The notes beneath the pieces were generated by a model that was not told the DNA's origin, did not search any database, and worked only from the letters and a program-made list of their open reading frames with translations. This document shows, one piece after another, positions 8,636 to 17,720 of a stretch of DNA of 64,000 nucleotides. Made by a program: the position numbers and the translations under genes. Every line of letters begins with the position of its first letter. Position 1 is the first letter of the stretch. Source of the DNA: Kaiparowitsia implicata GSE-PSE-MK54-09C (GTDB lineage Bacteria; Cyanobacteriota; Cyanobacteriia; Elainellales; Elainellaceae); contig JAHHHI010000062.1 in assembly GCA_019359435.1 (NCBI GenBank), forward strand, positions 121,984-185,983. The letters run 5' to 3'.

Positions 8636-9994
8636 ATGCCCACGTCTTTTATGACCTCTATTACGACGGAAGTTGCCATTGTTTTACTGCTCGTGCTGGC
8701 AAACAGCCTGTTTGTAGTATCAGAGATGGCGGTGGTGTCAGCACGAAAAGCGCGGTTGCAGGAAATGGCAGAGCGCGGTGATACGCGGGCGCGCGCGGCG
8801 CTGAATCTTGCCAATGAGCCCAATCGCTTTCTGTCAACGGTGCAAATTGGCATTACGCTGATTGGCATTCTGACGGGGACTGTGGGGGGGGCCACAATTG
8901 CCGCACCGCTGGCTGAAGTCTTTGGGCAGGTACCGACTTTAGCGCCCTATAGCCAAACGATGGCGATCACGCTGGTGGTGATAACGGTGACCTACCTGAC
9001 GCTGATTTTGGGAGAACTGGTGCCGAAGCGGTTGGCGCTGCGAAATCCTGAGATGATTGCGGCGGCGATCGCCCAACCGATGGGGGTGCTTTCGGCGATC
9101 GCCTATCCCCTTGTGCAATTGCTGGGCTTTTCGACAGACACGGTGCTGCGGCTGCTAGGGATCGACCTGATCCACGACGAACCGGCCATCACCCAAGAAG
9201 AGCTTAAGGTGTTGATTCGTCAGGGCACAGAGGCGGGCACCTTTGAAGAGGCAGAGCAAACGATGGTTGAGCGGGTTTTTCACCTGGGGGATCAGTCGGC
9301 CAGTTCTCTGATGACACCGCGCCTAGAATTGGTGTGGCTCAATCTTGATGATGAAGACGAGATCAACCAAACCAAGATTATTGACCATGGCCATACGCGT
9401 TTTCCGGTTTGCCAAGGCACCCTCGACAATATGCTGGGCATTGTGCATATTACCGATTTGATCTCGCGCATTTTGTCCGGGTTGCCGATCGACCTAACTA
9501 GTAGCCTGCGGCAGCCGTTGTTCATTCCTGAAAATACGCCCGCGTTAAAAATTCTGGAGTTGTTCAAACAATCGGGCACCCACATGGCGATCGCCGTGGA
9601 TGAATACGGCGTGATTCAGGGTGTGGTGACGCTCAATGATGTGATGGAGATCATTATTGGGGATATTCCCTTTGCCGATCACAATTTTGAATCGCTGATT
9701 ATCCAGCGTGGAGACGGCTCTTGGCTGCTAGACGGCATGCTCACCGTTGATCGCTTGAAGGCGTTGCTCTCCTTGGAGGAACTGCCCGGCGAGCAGCGGG
9801 GCAGCTACCAAACGTTAGGCGGCTTCATCATCACGCAAATGGGGCGCATTCCCATGTCGTCAGACTATATGCAATGGGGGGGCTGGCGGTTTGAAGTGGT
9901 GGATATGGATGGAAATCGGGTGGATAAGGTGATGGTGTCGCTAGAGCCAGACTCACAACCGTTCAGCAAAGGGGGCATAGAACAGAAATCCTAG
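8636..9994 (+). CDS. CNNM/CorC (HlyC) family membrane protein with CBS pair
   Basis: The 452-residue protein has an N-terminal DUF21 membrane domain of about four helices (roughly 1-190), then a CBS pair (about 205-335; LMTPRLELVWL and IAVDEYGVIQGVVTLNDVMEII), and a CorC_HlyC transporter-associated domain (about 345-440; GSWLLDGMLTVDRL, YQTLGGFII). The family is often labelled hemolysin but is linked to Mg2+/Co2+ efflux. A paralogue lies at 25788-27344. An alternative start at ATG 8651 is possible because no strong ribosome site precedes 8636. A hairpin overlaps the stop region. Confidence 0.9.
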   Translation: MPTSFMTSITTEVAIVLLLVLANSLFVVSEMAVVSARKARLQEMAERGDTRARAALNLANEPNRFLSTVQIGITLIGILTGTVGGATIAAPLAEVFGQVPTLAPYSQTMAITLVVITVTYLTLILGELVPKRLALRNPEMIAAAIAQPMGVLSAIAYPLVQLLGFSTDTVLRLLGIDLIHDEPAITQEELKVLIRQGTEAGTFEEAEQTMVERVFHLGDQSASSLMTPRLELVWLNLDDEDEINQTKIIDHGHTRFPVCQGTLDNMLGIVHITDLISRILSGLPIDLTSSLRQPLFIPENTPALKILELFKQSGTHMAIAVDEYGVIQGVVTLNDVMEIIIGDIPFADHNFESLIIQRGDGSWLLDGMLTVDRLKALLSLEELPGEQRGSYQTLGGFIITQMGRIPMSSDYMQWGGWRFEVVDMDGNRVDKVMVSLEPDSQPFSKGGIEQKS

Positions 9995-10018
9995 GGCGTG
10001 TTTCAAAGCACGCCCTAG
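9991..10018. repeat. 10-bp hairpin with MITE-A-like ends
   Basis: CTAGGGCGTG (9991-10000) and its exact complement (10009-10018) flank an 8-base loop. It overlaps the stop codon of the CNNM gene. The arm is the same sequence as the terminus of the family A elements, so it may be a minimal derivative. It may also act as a terminator hairpin. Confidence 0.65.
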
Positions 10019-10190
10019 TGAGGCTTTTGCGACAGGCAGGCGTGCAATTATCGTGCTAGCCATCGCCAACGCATTAACGCATGACGACGCACTGCGACCC
10101 CTTCATCCAACGCGGCACGAGTGAAGTTGGTATGCTGGTCTTGTCTAAACCTTCATGCCAGTGCCTTCATGACGGTGCTGGTTGTGCGTT

Positions 10191-10973
10191 ATGGCTCGAT
10201 ATTGGCGGGTGCTACAGCTATTTTGGGGAACGGCGATCGCCGCCGAGTTGGAATATCGCATCAATTTTGTTGTGGCGACGCTGAGCAGCATGGGCAGTCT
10301 AGCGGGGAGCCTGTTTGGCCTGTTTTTGTTCTACCGCACAGGCTACCAGTTTGAAGGCTGGAGCTGGGAAGAAGCGCTGATAGTACTGGGCATTTTCACC
10401 TTACTGCAAGGATTTGCGGCCACCTTTCTGAGCCCCAACCTAAACCAGATTGTGAAGCAGGTGCAGGAAGGCACATTGGATTTTGTGTTGCTTAAGCCCA
10501 TTAGCTCACAGTTCTGGCTGTCGGCGCGGACGGTGTCGCCCTGGGGCTTTCCCGATATTCTGTTTGGGGCGATTGTGCTGGGCTATGCGGGGAATTACCT
10601 GGGAGTGCCGCTCTATGCATATCTGCTGGGAGCAGTGCCGTTGGCCTTTGGTCTGGTGAGCCTCTATAGTTTGTGGTTCATGCTGGGGGCAACGAGCATC
10701 TGGTTTGTCAAAATCTACAATGTGACCGAGGTGCTGCGGGGGTTGCTAGAAGCGGGTCGCTTCCCAATGGTGGCGTATCCCGTGGCGTATCGCTTTTTCT
10801 TTACGTTCATTATCCCCGTGGCGTTTTTGACGACGGTGCCTGCGGAGACGCTGCTGGGGCGCACCCAGTGGGTGTGGGTGGCGGCAGCAGCAGGATTGGC
10901 GATCGCCCTCTTCCTCATCTCTAAAGCGTTTTGGCGCTTTGCCCTACGCTTTTATACCAGTGCCTCTAGCTAA
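10191..10973 (+). CDS. ABC-2 type transporter permease (COG3694/DUF990-like)
   Basis: The 260-residue integral membrane protein starts at ATG 10191, chosen over TTG 10182, and has about six hydrophobic helices. The cytoplasmic segment NQIVKQVQEGTLDFVLLKPI is typical of the DUF990/COG3694 permeases, which pair with a second permease and an ATP-binding subunit. Their substrates are generally unknown. No ATPase or partner permease is adjacent, so the rest of the transporter must be encoded elsewhere, as is common for cyanobacterial ABC-2 exporters. It sits about 200 bp after the CNNM gene. Assignment is firm at family level only. Confidence 0.85.
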   Translation: MARYWRVLQLFWGTAIAAELEYRINFVVATLSSMGSLAGSLFGLFLFYRTGYQFEGWSWEEALIVLGIFTLLQGFAATFLSPNLNQIVKQVQEGTLDFVLLKPISSQFWLSARTVSPWGFPDILFGAIVLGYAGNYLGVPLYAYLLGAVPLAFGLVSLYSLWFMLGATSIWFVKIYNVTEVLRGLLEAGRFPMVAYPVAYRFFFTFIIPVAFLTTVPAETLLGRTQWVWVAAAAGLAIALFLISKAFWRFALRFYTSASS

Positions 10974-11122
10974 GTCCGCGCCAGTTTCTAATGCCGGACG
11001 TTGGGACGGTGCCAAAAAACAACATTTGACGGGGGCAATTGGCCTAGTTTTTAACTAGAACTAGGCCGATCGCTAATCGTCATCTCGTCTAAAAATCTGA
11101 GATCTAGCTAAGATCTAGAGCA

Positions 11123-11599
11123 TTATTTTGTTGCCTCGCCAGATACAGCCTCTTCCTCCATTTCACGTTGAAATAGTGTGCGCAGAGAAGGGGTAGCAAA
11201 GAAGCCAAAGTAGATCCCCATAATTCCAGTCAGGCCATGCAAAATAACATCCGCACCATACATTGGGAATAGGCCAAAGAAGGTATTAGCCACAGGTATC
11301 ATTCCCAAGACAGTTAGTGTGGTGTAATAGATGCCCAACTGCCCAGAAAATAGGCGAGAACTATCGAGCGCTATAGAGGTGACAATTCCCAGCATCCCAG
11401 TAACTAAATGAATAATATTGTGGGGAGTATTGACTGAAAATAAGCCTAGCAAATAGCCATATCCAGATGTTACTCCTAGATTTTCGACATAGGGCGGCAG
11501 TGCTTCTGGCCGAGAAACCAAAGCAGGTATAAAACCCATTACACCTATCAACAAATAGACTAAACCGATGGAAAGAGCAAACCTTTGTGCAGATTTCAT
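11123..11599 (-). CDS. DUF4383 membrane protein
   Basis: The start is ATG 11597-11599, which has a strong ribosome site (GGAGG at 11609-11613) just upstream; this is better than the longer frame to 11641. The 158-residue product has four hydrophobic helices, with NTPHNIIHLVTGMLGI in the second and HGLTGIMGIYFGFF in the fourth, both typical of DUF4383. The short C-terminus is acidic and soluble. Function is unknown for the family, which is frequent in cyanobacteria and actinobacteria. An 11-bp inverted repeat lies about 155-190 bp upstream of the start. Confidence 0.85.
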   Translation of the reverse strand: MKSAQRFALSIGLVYLLIGVMGFIPALVSRPEALPPYVENLGVTSGYGYLLGLFSVNTPHNIIHLVTGMLGIVTSIALDSSRLFSGQLGIYYTTLTVLGMIPVANTFFGLFPMYGADVILHGLTGIMGIYFGFFATPSLRTLFQREMEEEAVSGEATK

Positions 11600-11929
11600 A
11601 CCTGTGGCCTCCAAAAAAATAGGAAAGATTAGTCGAGCCACCTAGACGCTAACAAGACCAACCCCAAGTCAGATCTCCTAAAAGAAGTAGGTTTACTTTT
11701 TCTAAATGGAGATACTTTTATTCAGTCAGTTTCTTGCATTAGATCACACTGAATTATTGTGAACCCCTGCTGTATGAGGATTCACAATAATAAACACTCA
11801 AACCAGCGCCTCAAGCGCTGTGTCAAATGATCTTGAATAGTGTTCAGTTACTGACGTTCACAACGATTGACTACGACAAACGAGCAGCGTAATCGGCAAC
11901 CCATCAAACCTATCAGAAGCACAGCACAC
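11600..11929. other. Intergenic, 330 bp, with an inverted repeat
   Basis: Lies upstream of the DUF4383 gene and downstream of the L,D-transpeptidase gene (both minus strand). It holds the GGAGG site of the former and the inverted repeat at 11753-11791. No additional ORF is supported. Confidence 0.5.
11753..11791. promoter_or_regulatory. 11-bp inverted repeat, operator or terminator
   Basis: ATTATTGTGAA (11753-11763) is repeated inverted without mismatch at 11781-11791, with 17 bases between. It could terminate the L,D-transpeptidase transcript or be an operator for the DUF4383 gene. The AT-rich arms and two-turn centre spacing fit a dimeric regulator better than a terminator, but this is inference. 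Confidence 0.4.
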
Positions 11930-12751
11930 TTAGGGGCGAACAATCACCGGGACACCCAAGCTGAGGAAGTCATACATCTCTTCGACATCTTCATTGCGCA
12001 TCCGAATGCAGCCATGAGAGACGGCTTGCCCAATCAAATCGATGTCATAGGTGCCGTGGAACCCAACGATGCCTTTGCCATCCGACCAAAAGGCGATCCA
12101 GCGGGTGCCAAGGGGATTATCTGGGCCAGGAGGAATGTCTTGCTTGGTGATGGGGTGCTCCCAGTGGGGGTTAACCTGCAAATCTGTAACCTGGAAGCGC
12201 CCAACGGGAGTTTCCCACCCATCTTGGCCAATGGCAATGTCGTAGCTGCGATCGCGCTCTGGGCCTCGATATAAATGCACTTGGCGATCGCTCAAATCCA
12301 CCACCAATTGCGAAATTTGCTCAGGCACCGCAGCCAACGCTGGCTCTAGCCCAACCACCGCCGGCACAAACTGATCAGAACTGACTGCAGACCTAGCCCC
12401 AAAACTGGAAAGCGCTAGCTGCGACAGTGCCCCTAGCCGTGATCCACCAATTCCACTGCGTTGGCGCTGAGAAAAACGACGTGGGGATGCTGAAGATTGA
12501 GGGCGATCGCCCTCAACACTGAATGGCTCTGGGCTAGCGACCTGGTTGACACTCGCAGTCACTGCAACAGGCGAATTCCCCCCATCTGGCTCCGGCAAAA
12601 TCTCTAGCGCTGCGTCTGCGTCTGCCGCCTCAAACTGAGCGGCCTGCGACTGCAATCTCGGCTGGCGATAGCTTTGCACCCATAGCAACATCGCCGCCGC
12701 GCCAAAGCACAGCAGCATCAGACTGCGAGAGAGTGAGTGAGTTCCCGTCAT
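11930..12751 (-). CDS. L,D-transpeptidase (YkuD domain)
   Basis: The 273-residue protein has an N-terminal membrane anchor or signal (residues about 8-25, LMLLCFGAAAMLLWV), a low-complexity Ala/Pro/Ser region, and a YkuD catalytic domain from about residue 140. The active-site signature is SHGCIRMRNEDVEEMY, with the nucleophilic Cys, and upstream HGTYD provides the conserved His. Such enzymes form 3-3 cross-links in peptidoglycan or attach proteins to it in the periplasm. The domain ends at the C-terminus (VPVIVRP) as usual. No partner gene is adjacent; the next gene, chlB, is divergent. Confidence 0.92.
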   Translation of the reverse strand: MTGTHSLSRSLMLLCFGAAAMLLWVQSYRQPRLQSQAAQFEAADADAALEILPEPDGGNSPVAVTASVNQVASPEPFSVEGDRPQSSASPRRFSQRQRSGIGGSRLGALSQLALSSFGARSAVSSDQFVPAVVGLEPALAAVPEQISQLVVDLSDRQVHLYRGPERDRSYDIAIGQDGWETPVGRFQVTDLQVNPHWEHPITKQDIPPGPDNPLGTRWIAFWSDGKGIVGFHGTYDIDLIGQAVSHGCIRMRNEDVEEMYDFLSLGVPVIVRP

Positions 12752-13314
12752 AGCGTCAAGCGTGGGATATCGGCAGAAGAACAGACTATCCCCTCAACAG
12801 AATAGCCTATGCCCCTTTTACCTGCGTCTACCCTGCTACGTAGAGCCATGAATCCAGCCTTTACGTCTTGTTCAAAATCTTATGCAGAATCATAGGGCTG
12901 CGGCCTGTACCCGGATGGATGCCGTCATGCAGCTTCACACAGGATGCCCCAATCGGGTTCTGATCCTGACAAGACATAGCGTATAGAACCGTTGAGATGC
13001 GGATTGTGACTGATCCGCTAGATCCATTGAGAAGGATTAAGTTTCGTAGTGTGTTGTGACAGATTTTTTGGGGTTCGATCGCCCAAACCCTTGCTGAATC
13101 TGGGAAGACGAGCGATCGCCCCCTTTGCAACAGTTCATCACAGAGCGATCGCCCATCCCATAGGTTTGAGACAATCAAAAGCAGCTTGAGCACCGGGCAC
13201 AGCCCAGACTTAAGCGCCCAGCGAGGATTTCTCTCAGCCTTCCCTCCGCTGGGCTTAGGGGTTCGCCTTCTCGGTCACACTGATCCCCAGCACACCACGG
13301 AGACGCACCAGACT
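12752..13314. other. Divergent intergenic region, 563 bp
   Basis: Contains the promoters of the L,D-transpeptidase gene (minus) and chlB (plus). A minus-strand frame at 12861-13193 could encode 110 residues but shows no recognisable domain and no good ribosome site; I treat it as chance. Confidence 0.5.
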
Positions 13315-14841
13315 ATGAAATTGGCCTATTGGATGTACGCTGGCCCAGCGCACATTGGAACCCTGCGCGTGGCTAGCTCCTTCAAGAACGTCCACGCCAT
13401 CATGCATGCGCCCCTCGGCGATGACTATTTCAACGTGATGCGGTCGATGCTAGAGCGCGAGCGCGACTTTACCCCCGTGACCACCAGCGTGGTTGATCGC
13501 AACGTGCTGGCGCGGGGCTCCCAAGAAAAAGTGGTGGACAACATCACCCGCAAAGATCAAGAAGAGCATCCCGACCTGATCGTGCTCACCCCCACCTGCA
13601 CCTCCAGCATTCTGCAAGAAGACTTGCAGAACTTTGTGGATCGGGCACAACTTGAGTCGCAGGGCGATGTGCTGCTGGCCGACGTAAACCATTATCGCTA
13701 CAACGAGTTGCAGGCGAGCGATCGCACCCTGCAACAAATTGTGCAGTACTACATTGCCAAAGCCCGCAAAAAAGGCGACCTGAGAACCGACAAAACTGAG
13801 CAGCCCTCCGTCAACATTATTGGCATGTCGACCCTGGGCTTCCACAGCAACCACGACTGTCGCGAATTGCGATCGCTCATGGCTGACCTGGGCATCACCA
13901 TCAACACCGTGATCCCAGAAGGGGCATCCGTGCAGGATCTTAAAACCCTGCCCCGCGCCTGGTTTAACTTGGTGCCCTACCGCGAATTGGGGATGATGAC
14001 CGCCGAGTTTCTGCAGGCTGAGTTTGGCACACCCACCGTTGATGTGACGCCTATGGGCGTCGTAGAAACCGCTCGCTGCATTCGCGCCATCCAAACCGTG
14101 TTGAACCAGCAAGGCGCAAGCGTTGACTACGACCATTACATCGATGAGCAGACCCGGTTTGTGTCCCAAGCCGCTTGGTTTTCCCGCTCTATCGATTGCC
14201 AAAACCTCACCGGCAAGAAAGCCGTCGTCTTTGGCGACAACACCCACGCCGCCGCCATGACCAAAATTTTGGTGCGCGAAATGGGCATTAAAGTGGTGCT
14301 CGCAGGCACCTACTGCAAATACGATGCCGACTGGTTCCGCCAGCAGGTTGAGGGCTACTGCGACGAAGTGCTCATTAGCGAAGATAATGCGGAAATTGCC
14401 AATGCGATCGCCCGGTTAGAACCCGCCGCCATCTTTGGCACCCAGATGGAGCGCCACGTGGGCAAGCGGCTCGATATCCCCTGCGGCGTCATCGCCTCTC
14501 CCATCCACATTCAAAACTTCCCCGTCGGCTACAAGCCCTTCCTTGGTTATGAAGGCGCAAATCAGATGGTGGACTTGGTTTACAACTCCTTCACCCTTGG
14601 CATGGAAGACCATTTGTTGGAGATCTTCGGCGGTCACGATACCAAAGACGTGATCACCAAAGACATGTCTGCCAACGCTGACCTCAGCTGGAGCAAAGAC
14701 GGCCTGGCAGAACTCAACAAAATCCCTGGCTTCGTTCGGGGCAAGGTCAAGCGGAACACAGAAAAATTTGCGCGCGATCGCCAAATCGAATCTATCACCG
14801 CCGAAGTGCTCTACGCCGCCAAAGAATCGGTCGGAGCATAA
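13315..14841 (+). CDS. chlB: ChlB, light-independent protochlorophyllide reductase subunit B
   Basis: The start is ATG 13315 ([20 protein letters not shown]), matching the family N-terminus, rather than the longer open frame; the product has 508 residues. ChlB forms the NB component, with ChlN, of dark-operative protochlorophyllide oxidoreductase, a nitrogenase-like enzyme fed electrons by ChlL. It reduces the D ring of protochlorophyllide during chlorophyll synthesis. Visible hallmarks are [14 protein letters not shown] (cluster-ligand region), [13 protein letters not shown], a central [13 protein letters not shown], and a C-terminal region ending in [13 protein letters not shown]. chlL and chlN are not in the window, so chlB is detached here. 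A strong hairpin follows. Confidence 0.97.
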   Translation: MKLAYWMYAGPAHIGTLRVASSFKNVHAIMHAPLGDDYFNVMRSMLERERDFTPVTTSVVDRNVLARGSQEKVVDNITRKDQEEHPDLIVLTPTCTSSILQEDLQNFVDRAQLESQGDVLLADVNHYRYNELQASDRTLQQIVQYYIAKARKKGDLRTDKTEQPSVNIIGMSTLGFHSNHDCRELRSLMADLGITINTVIPEGASVQDLKTLPRAWFNLVPYRELGMMTAEFLQAEFGTPTVDVTPMGVVETARCIRAIQTVLNQQGASVDYDHYIDEQTRFVSQAAWFSRSIDCQNLTGKKAVVFGDNTHAAAMTKILVREMGIKVVLAGTYCKYDADWFRQQVEGYCDEVLISEDNAEIANAIARLEPAAIFGTQMERHVGKRLDIPCGVIASPIHIQNFPVGYKPFLGYEGANQMVDLVYNSFTLGMEDHLLEIFGGHDTKDVITKDMSANADLSWSKDGLAELNKIPGFVRGKVKRNTEKFARDRQIESITAEVLYAAKESVGA

Positions 14842-15233
14842 TCCAACCCAACAAAACCACATCAGCAGGATGAGAGATAAGGCCATCGCTCTCCTCCTTA
14901 ACCTGTGCCACAGGTGTCGATCGACGCCTGTGGCACAGTCTATTTACAGCGAGCTAGTGGAACGCTCAAGGACATAGGAAGGACAAATCAGGCATTAACG
15001 GCACGCGTGGCATCAGCCAAAACTAGCTGAGGATGGATCTAGGGATTGATTGCTCTGCTGTCCTCAAGGTAGTCAGCCCTTTTGCTTCTTTGCCTCTTTC
15101 TGCTCCCCGCGTTGAAGACTCAAGTGACTCAAGGAGTATGGTTGAAGATGAGCAGGCTAGCCGTGAACCACAACATAGAACCCTATCGGCTCTAGACGTT
15201 CCTAATATATTTCTGAGATGGAATCCAGTAGCT
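14842..15233. other. Intergenic, 392 bp
   Basis: Carries the chlB terminator hairpin (14903-14938) and the upstream region of the brnT-like gene. An in-frame 5' extension of brnT reaches back to 15033 but has no homology to the toxin family and is not used. Confidence 0.5.
14903..14938 (+). terminator. chlB terminator hairpin
   Basis: CTGTGCCACAGG with its exact complement CCTGTGGCACAG, extended through TGTCGA/TCGACG with one G-T pair, gives an 18-bp stem. It begins 61 bp after the chlB stop and is followed by TCTATTT. Confidence 0.65.
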
Positions 15234-15503
15234 ATGGATTTTGAGTTTAATGAACATAAGAGCCGCTCAAACAAGTTCAAGCACGGTGTGGATTTTGCTG
15301 AGGCCCAAGCTCTCTGGCAGGATGATGACCGCATTGAGGTCTCAGCTCGTACATCAGACGAGCCTCGGTTCGTTATCTTAGGAAGAATTGAAGCCAAGCT
15401 ATGGGCAGCGGTCATCACCTACAGAGAAGGCAGAGTTCGCATTATCTCAGTTCGGCGGGCAAGACAGCGAGAGGTAGAGCTATATGAAAGCAGAAGACTT
15501 TGA
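15234..15503 (+). CDS. brnT: BrnT-family ribonuclease toxin
   Basis: Using ATG 15234 gives an 89-residue protein with the BrnT/DUF497 pattern: FEFNEHKSRSNKFKHGVDF at the start, EAQALWQDD, then ARTSDEPRFVILGRIEAKLW and a C-terminal VRIISVRRARQREVELYE. In the type II system BrnT is a RelE-fold ribonuclease that stops translation, and BrnA neutralises it and represses the operon. The next gene overlaps by 20 bp and encodes a BrnA-like protein. A longer frame upstream has no family resemblance. The pair sits alone between chlB and the Mo-nitro_C gene, consistent with a mobile addiction module. Confidence 0.88.
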   Translation: MDFEFNEHKSRSNKFKHGVDFAEAQALWQDDDRIEVSARTSDEPRFVILGRIEAKLWAAVITYREGRVRIISVRRARQREVELYESRRL

Positions 15504-15711
15504 CCGCAAGTTCGACGAAGGCCAAGAAGACATCATTGATGACCTTGATCTAGCGCAAATAAAACGTCCTGGATACGAGCAGCGGCGTATTGATATTGAT
15601 TTCCCAGTCTGGATGATTGAAGCGCTAGACCGTGAGGCGCTTCGGATTGGGGTCAGCCGTCAGTCAATTATCAAGGTGTGGATAGCTGAGCGGTTAGAGC
15701 ATGCAACGTAA
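15484..15711 (+). CDS. brnA: BrnA-like antitoxin
   Basis: The 75-residue protein overlaps the end of the toxin gene by 20 bp, which couples translation. Its N-terminal half is acidic (DEGQEDIIDDLDLAQIKRPG) and would wrap the basic toxin. The C-terminal half (RIDIDFPVWMIEALDREALRIG, then VSRQSIIKVWIAERL) is a ribbon-helix-helix fold typical of CopG/BrnA DNA-binding antitoxins. It most likely binds the operator upstream of brnT and autoregulates the operon. The family assignment comes from gene order as well as from the sequence. Confidence 0.86.
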   Translation: MKAEDFDRKFDEGQEDIIDDLDLAQIKRPGYEQRRIDIDFPVWMIEALDREALRIGVSRQSIIKVWIAERLEHAT

Positions 15712-16046
15712 TGTTGTTCAACCCCGCAGCATGGGGACTGAAACAATACTATAGACCTCACGTTTGACGAGCTTCTCCCAAACTAGGGCTTTGAGGTTGG
15801 TGTAGAGCAGCAGATGCCGCGCGTACAGTGCATCTCTAGAAGAACTAAGGTTCTAAAGATTAGTTGGGGCTCCGGTAAAGCCTCGGAGGCTCAAAACACT
15901 GCTGTCATAAATTCCGGTGTTTTTACCCAATGTGTAGCTCTAGCTTTGGGGAATGATGGCGGTAACGGCACAGACCAAACCAAGCCTATCCGTAATTAAC
16001 GCTCAACAGGCTGAAGTAAACCGTAGGTCAGCAGTGAGGATTCGTT
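15712..16046. other. Intergenic, 335 bp
   Basis: Starts with a single CRISPR-repeat-like hairpin (15713-15744) and ends with the ribosome site of the Mo-nitro_C gene (GAGGA, 16036-16040). A 61-codon frame at 15814-15999 is judged non-coding. Confidence 0.45.
15713..15744 (+). repeat. Solitary CRISPR-repeat-like sequence
   Basis: The 32-bp segment has CCCC-7-GGGG symmetry and ends in GGGGACTGAAAC, a 3' end common in cyanobacterial CRISPR repeats. No second copy occurs in the next 300 bp and there are no cas genes in the window, so this is not an array. Confidence 0.3.
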
Positions 16047-16424
16047 ATGAAAGTTGCTGAATATGACACCCAAAATCTGGCTTTGGCACGCTGGGTCTGG
16101 ATTCCCCCCGCGTCCGGCAAGATAGGGCGATCGCCGCAGCCACAGCCCAACCATCGCCGACCCTGGATTGCGCCACTCAGTCCATTGCGGAATTACGTAG
16201 ATGCGATCGCCATCTCCAATGCCGAGTTTGCCCACACCCTCTGTCGCCTCATCCCTGCTCAATGTCCGTTTGAACGCGACATTAACCTTTTGGGGCATAC
16301 AATTTTGCACATTCCGCCCCTGTGCAAGCTCAACCCACTGTATGAAGAAGTAGTGGCGCTGCGCTTCCGCGCTCTGTGCTATCTGGCAGACGAATGTGAT
16401 GAAGACATCACGCAGTATTGCTGA
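16047..16424 (+). CDS. Mo-dependent nitrogenase C-terminal domain protein (Mo-nitro_C)
   Basis: The 125-residue protein starts at ATG 16047 behind GAGGA (6-nt spacing). Its C-terminal two thirds carry the Mo-nitro_C pattern: FAHTLCRLIPAQCPFERDI, then LGHTILHIPPLCKLNPLYE and ALRFRALCYLADECDEDI. Five cysteines are spread through this domain. The domain occurs as a free-standing protein in many cyanobacteria, including those that do not fix nitrogen, and its function is unknown. No nif gene is near. A longer minus-strand frame covers the same DNA (15996-16499), but the plus strand has the recognisable domain and the ribosome site. Confidence 0.9.
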   Translation: MKVAEYDTQNLALARWVWIPPASGKIGRSPQPQPNHRRPWIAPLSPLRNYVDAIAISNAEFAHTLCRLIPAQCPFERDINLLGHTILHIPPLCKLNPLYEEVVALRFRALCYLADECDEDITQYC

Positions 16425-16680
16425 GCCTGCCAAACCCGCGCTGACGAGACGAATTTTGCACCCAAAGCATGGTTGTACATAAACTTCATCCGCGCACAAC
16501 CATGCTTAAACGTCTGAACCGCTGCTAGCCACTCCAAACGCCTGCCACAACGCAGCCGACAAGGGATAGATCTCTCTTGAGCTTTGAGGCGATGCGTATT
16601 TCTAGAGTTCTCAACCTTAATCTACCCAGAATATTGACAGCCTGAGCCGAGGGTTCAGCACTATGGGCCGATTAAGCCTA

Positions 16681-17418
16681 CTAGCTGGCCGATGCATCCT
16701 GCTCTAGGTTGTTTGATGCCGTAGGCAACTCCAGGCAATAGCCAGCCCCATACACAGTTTTGATATAGCGCGGACGGCGGGGATCGGGTTCTAGCTTAGT
16801 GCGCAGGTGCCGCACATGCACCCGAATGGTCTCAATATCGTCATCCGGGTCATAACCCCAGACCTCTTTCAAAATTTCGCTGGGAGAAACGGTTTGCCCA
16901 TGCCGCTGCAGTAAGCAATGCAACAGCTCAAATTCTAGATGAGTGAGCTTCACGGTGTGGTCAAACCAAATGGCCTCCAGCCGCTCTGGCACCAACGTTA
17001 GTGGGCCAAAGTTAAGAATTTCAGTATGTTTGGCGGCTTGAGGGATGCGATCTGTGCGCCGCAGCAGCGCGCGTACGCGGGCGAGCATCTCTTCTACTTC
17101 AAACGGCTTCGTCAGGTAGTCATCGGCTCCTGCATTAAAGCCTTCTACCTTATCCTGAGTTTGACTCAGGGCCGTAAGCATCAAAACAGGAATATCGGCT
17201 GTGCGCTCGTCACGCCGCAGCCGCTGGCACACTGTGAAACCATCGACCTTAGGCAGCATGAGATCGAGCATAATCAGGTCGGGCAAAAGCTGCAGCGCCA
17301 GTGCTTGCCCCTTTATCCCATCCGGGGCCAAACTCACGCTATAGCCTGCCATTTCCAGGTTTACGGCAACCAGTTCAGAAATTGCAGGATCATCATCAAT
17401 CACAAGAATACGAGGCAT
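16681..17418 (-). CDS. rpaA: Response regulator RpaA (OmpR family)
   Basis: The 245-residue protein has a receiver domain (about 1-120) with acidic pocket DDD at 8-10, phospho-acceptor Asp52 (IMLDLMLPK) and Lys102-region [12 protein letters not shown] winged-helix OmpR DNA-binding domain follows (about 140-236; [19 protein letters not shown], then [11 protein letters not shown]). The sequence is very close to RpaA of model cyanobacteria, including [14 protein letters not shown] in the linker. RpaA is the master output regulator of the circadian clock, phosphorylated by SasA, and also affects phycobilisome association with photosystem I. The neighbouring histidine kinase is in the same orientation but is not SasA-like. 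Confidence 0.93.
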   Translation of the reverse strand: MPRILVIDDDPAISELVAVNLEMAGYSVSLAPDGIKGQALALQLLPDLIMLDLMLPKVDGFTVCQRLRRDERTADIPVLMLTALSQTQDKVEGFNAGADDYLTKPFEVEEMLARVRALLRRTDRIPQAAKHTEILNFGPLTLVPERLEAIWFDHTVKLTHLEFELLHCLLQRHGQTVSPSEILKEVWGYDPDDDIETIRVHVRHLRTKLEPDPRRPRYIKTVYGAGYCLELPTASNNLEQDASAS

Positions 17419-17720
17419 TATTAAGCAATTTTTTTGGTGTCAATCGGGATGCAGGAGTTCAGGATCGGGAATGAAGGATTAGGGCTTAGTTTGGGCGAAC
17501 TGGAGATCAAATCGTTAAGCCAGGTACCTTGCTTTAAACGTCAGCAGCTTCTGGACTCATATCTGAGTTACTGCTCCCAGCCACACAACCTGTTTTTAGC
17601 AATTCTATTTTTTTTGTTAATTATGCACCTTCCCAACACAGTATTTCATAATTCGACATAGAGCTTATCAATACTTTAACGTTTCGCAGTATTGCCTTCC
17701 CTCGTTTGAGGGTTGCATCT
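17419..17720. other. Intergenic, 302 bp
   Basis: Upstream region of rpaA and downstream region of the GAF kinase gene. AT-rich near 17590-17680. No gene or clear hairpin terminator recognised. Confidence 0.45.

Noticed and set aside
12861..13193. 110-codon minus-strand frame upstream of chlB
   Set aside because: No domain, no ribosome site, and it occupies the promoter region of chlB.
13450..14247. 265-codon minus-strand frame inside chlB
   Set aside because: It is antisense to a highly conserved gene and its Val/Gly/His-rich composition reflects the complement of coding DNA.
15713..15744. CRISPR array
   Set aside because: Only one repeat-like unit, no spacer-repeat periodicity and no cas genes in the window.
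15996..16499. 167-codon minus-strand frame opposite the Mo-nitro_C gene
   Set aside because: The plus strand carries a recognisable domain and a good ribosome site; the minus frame shows no domain.
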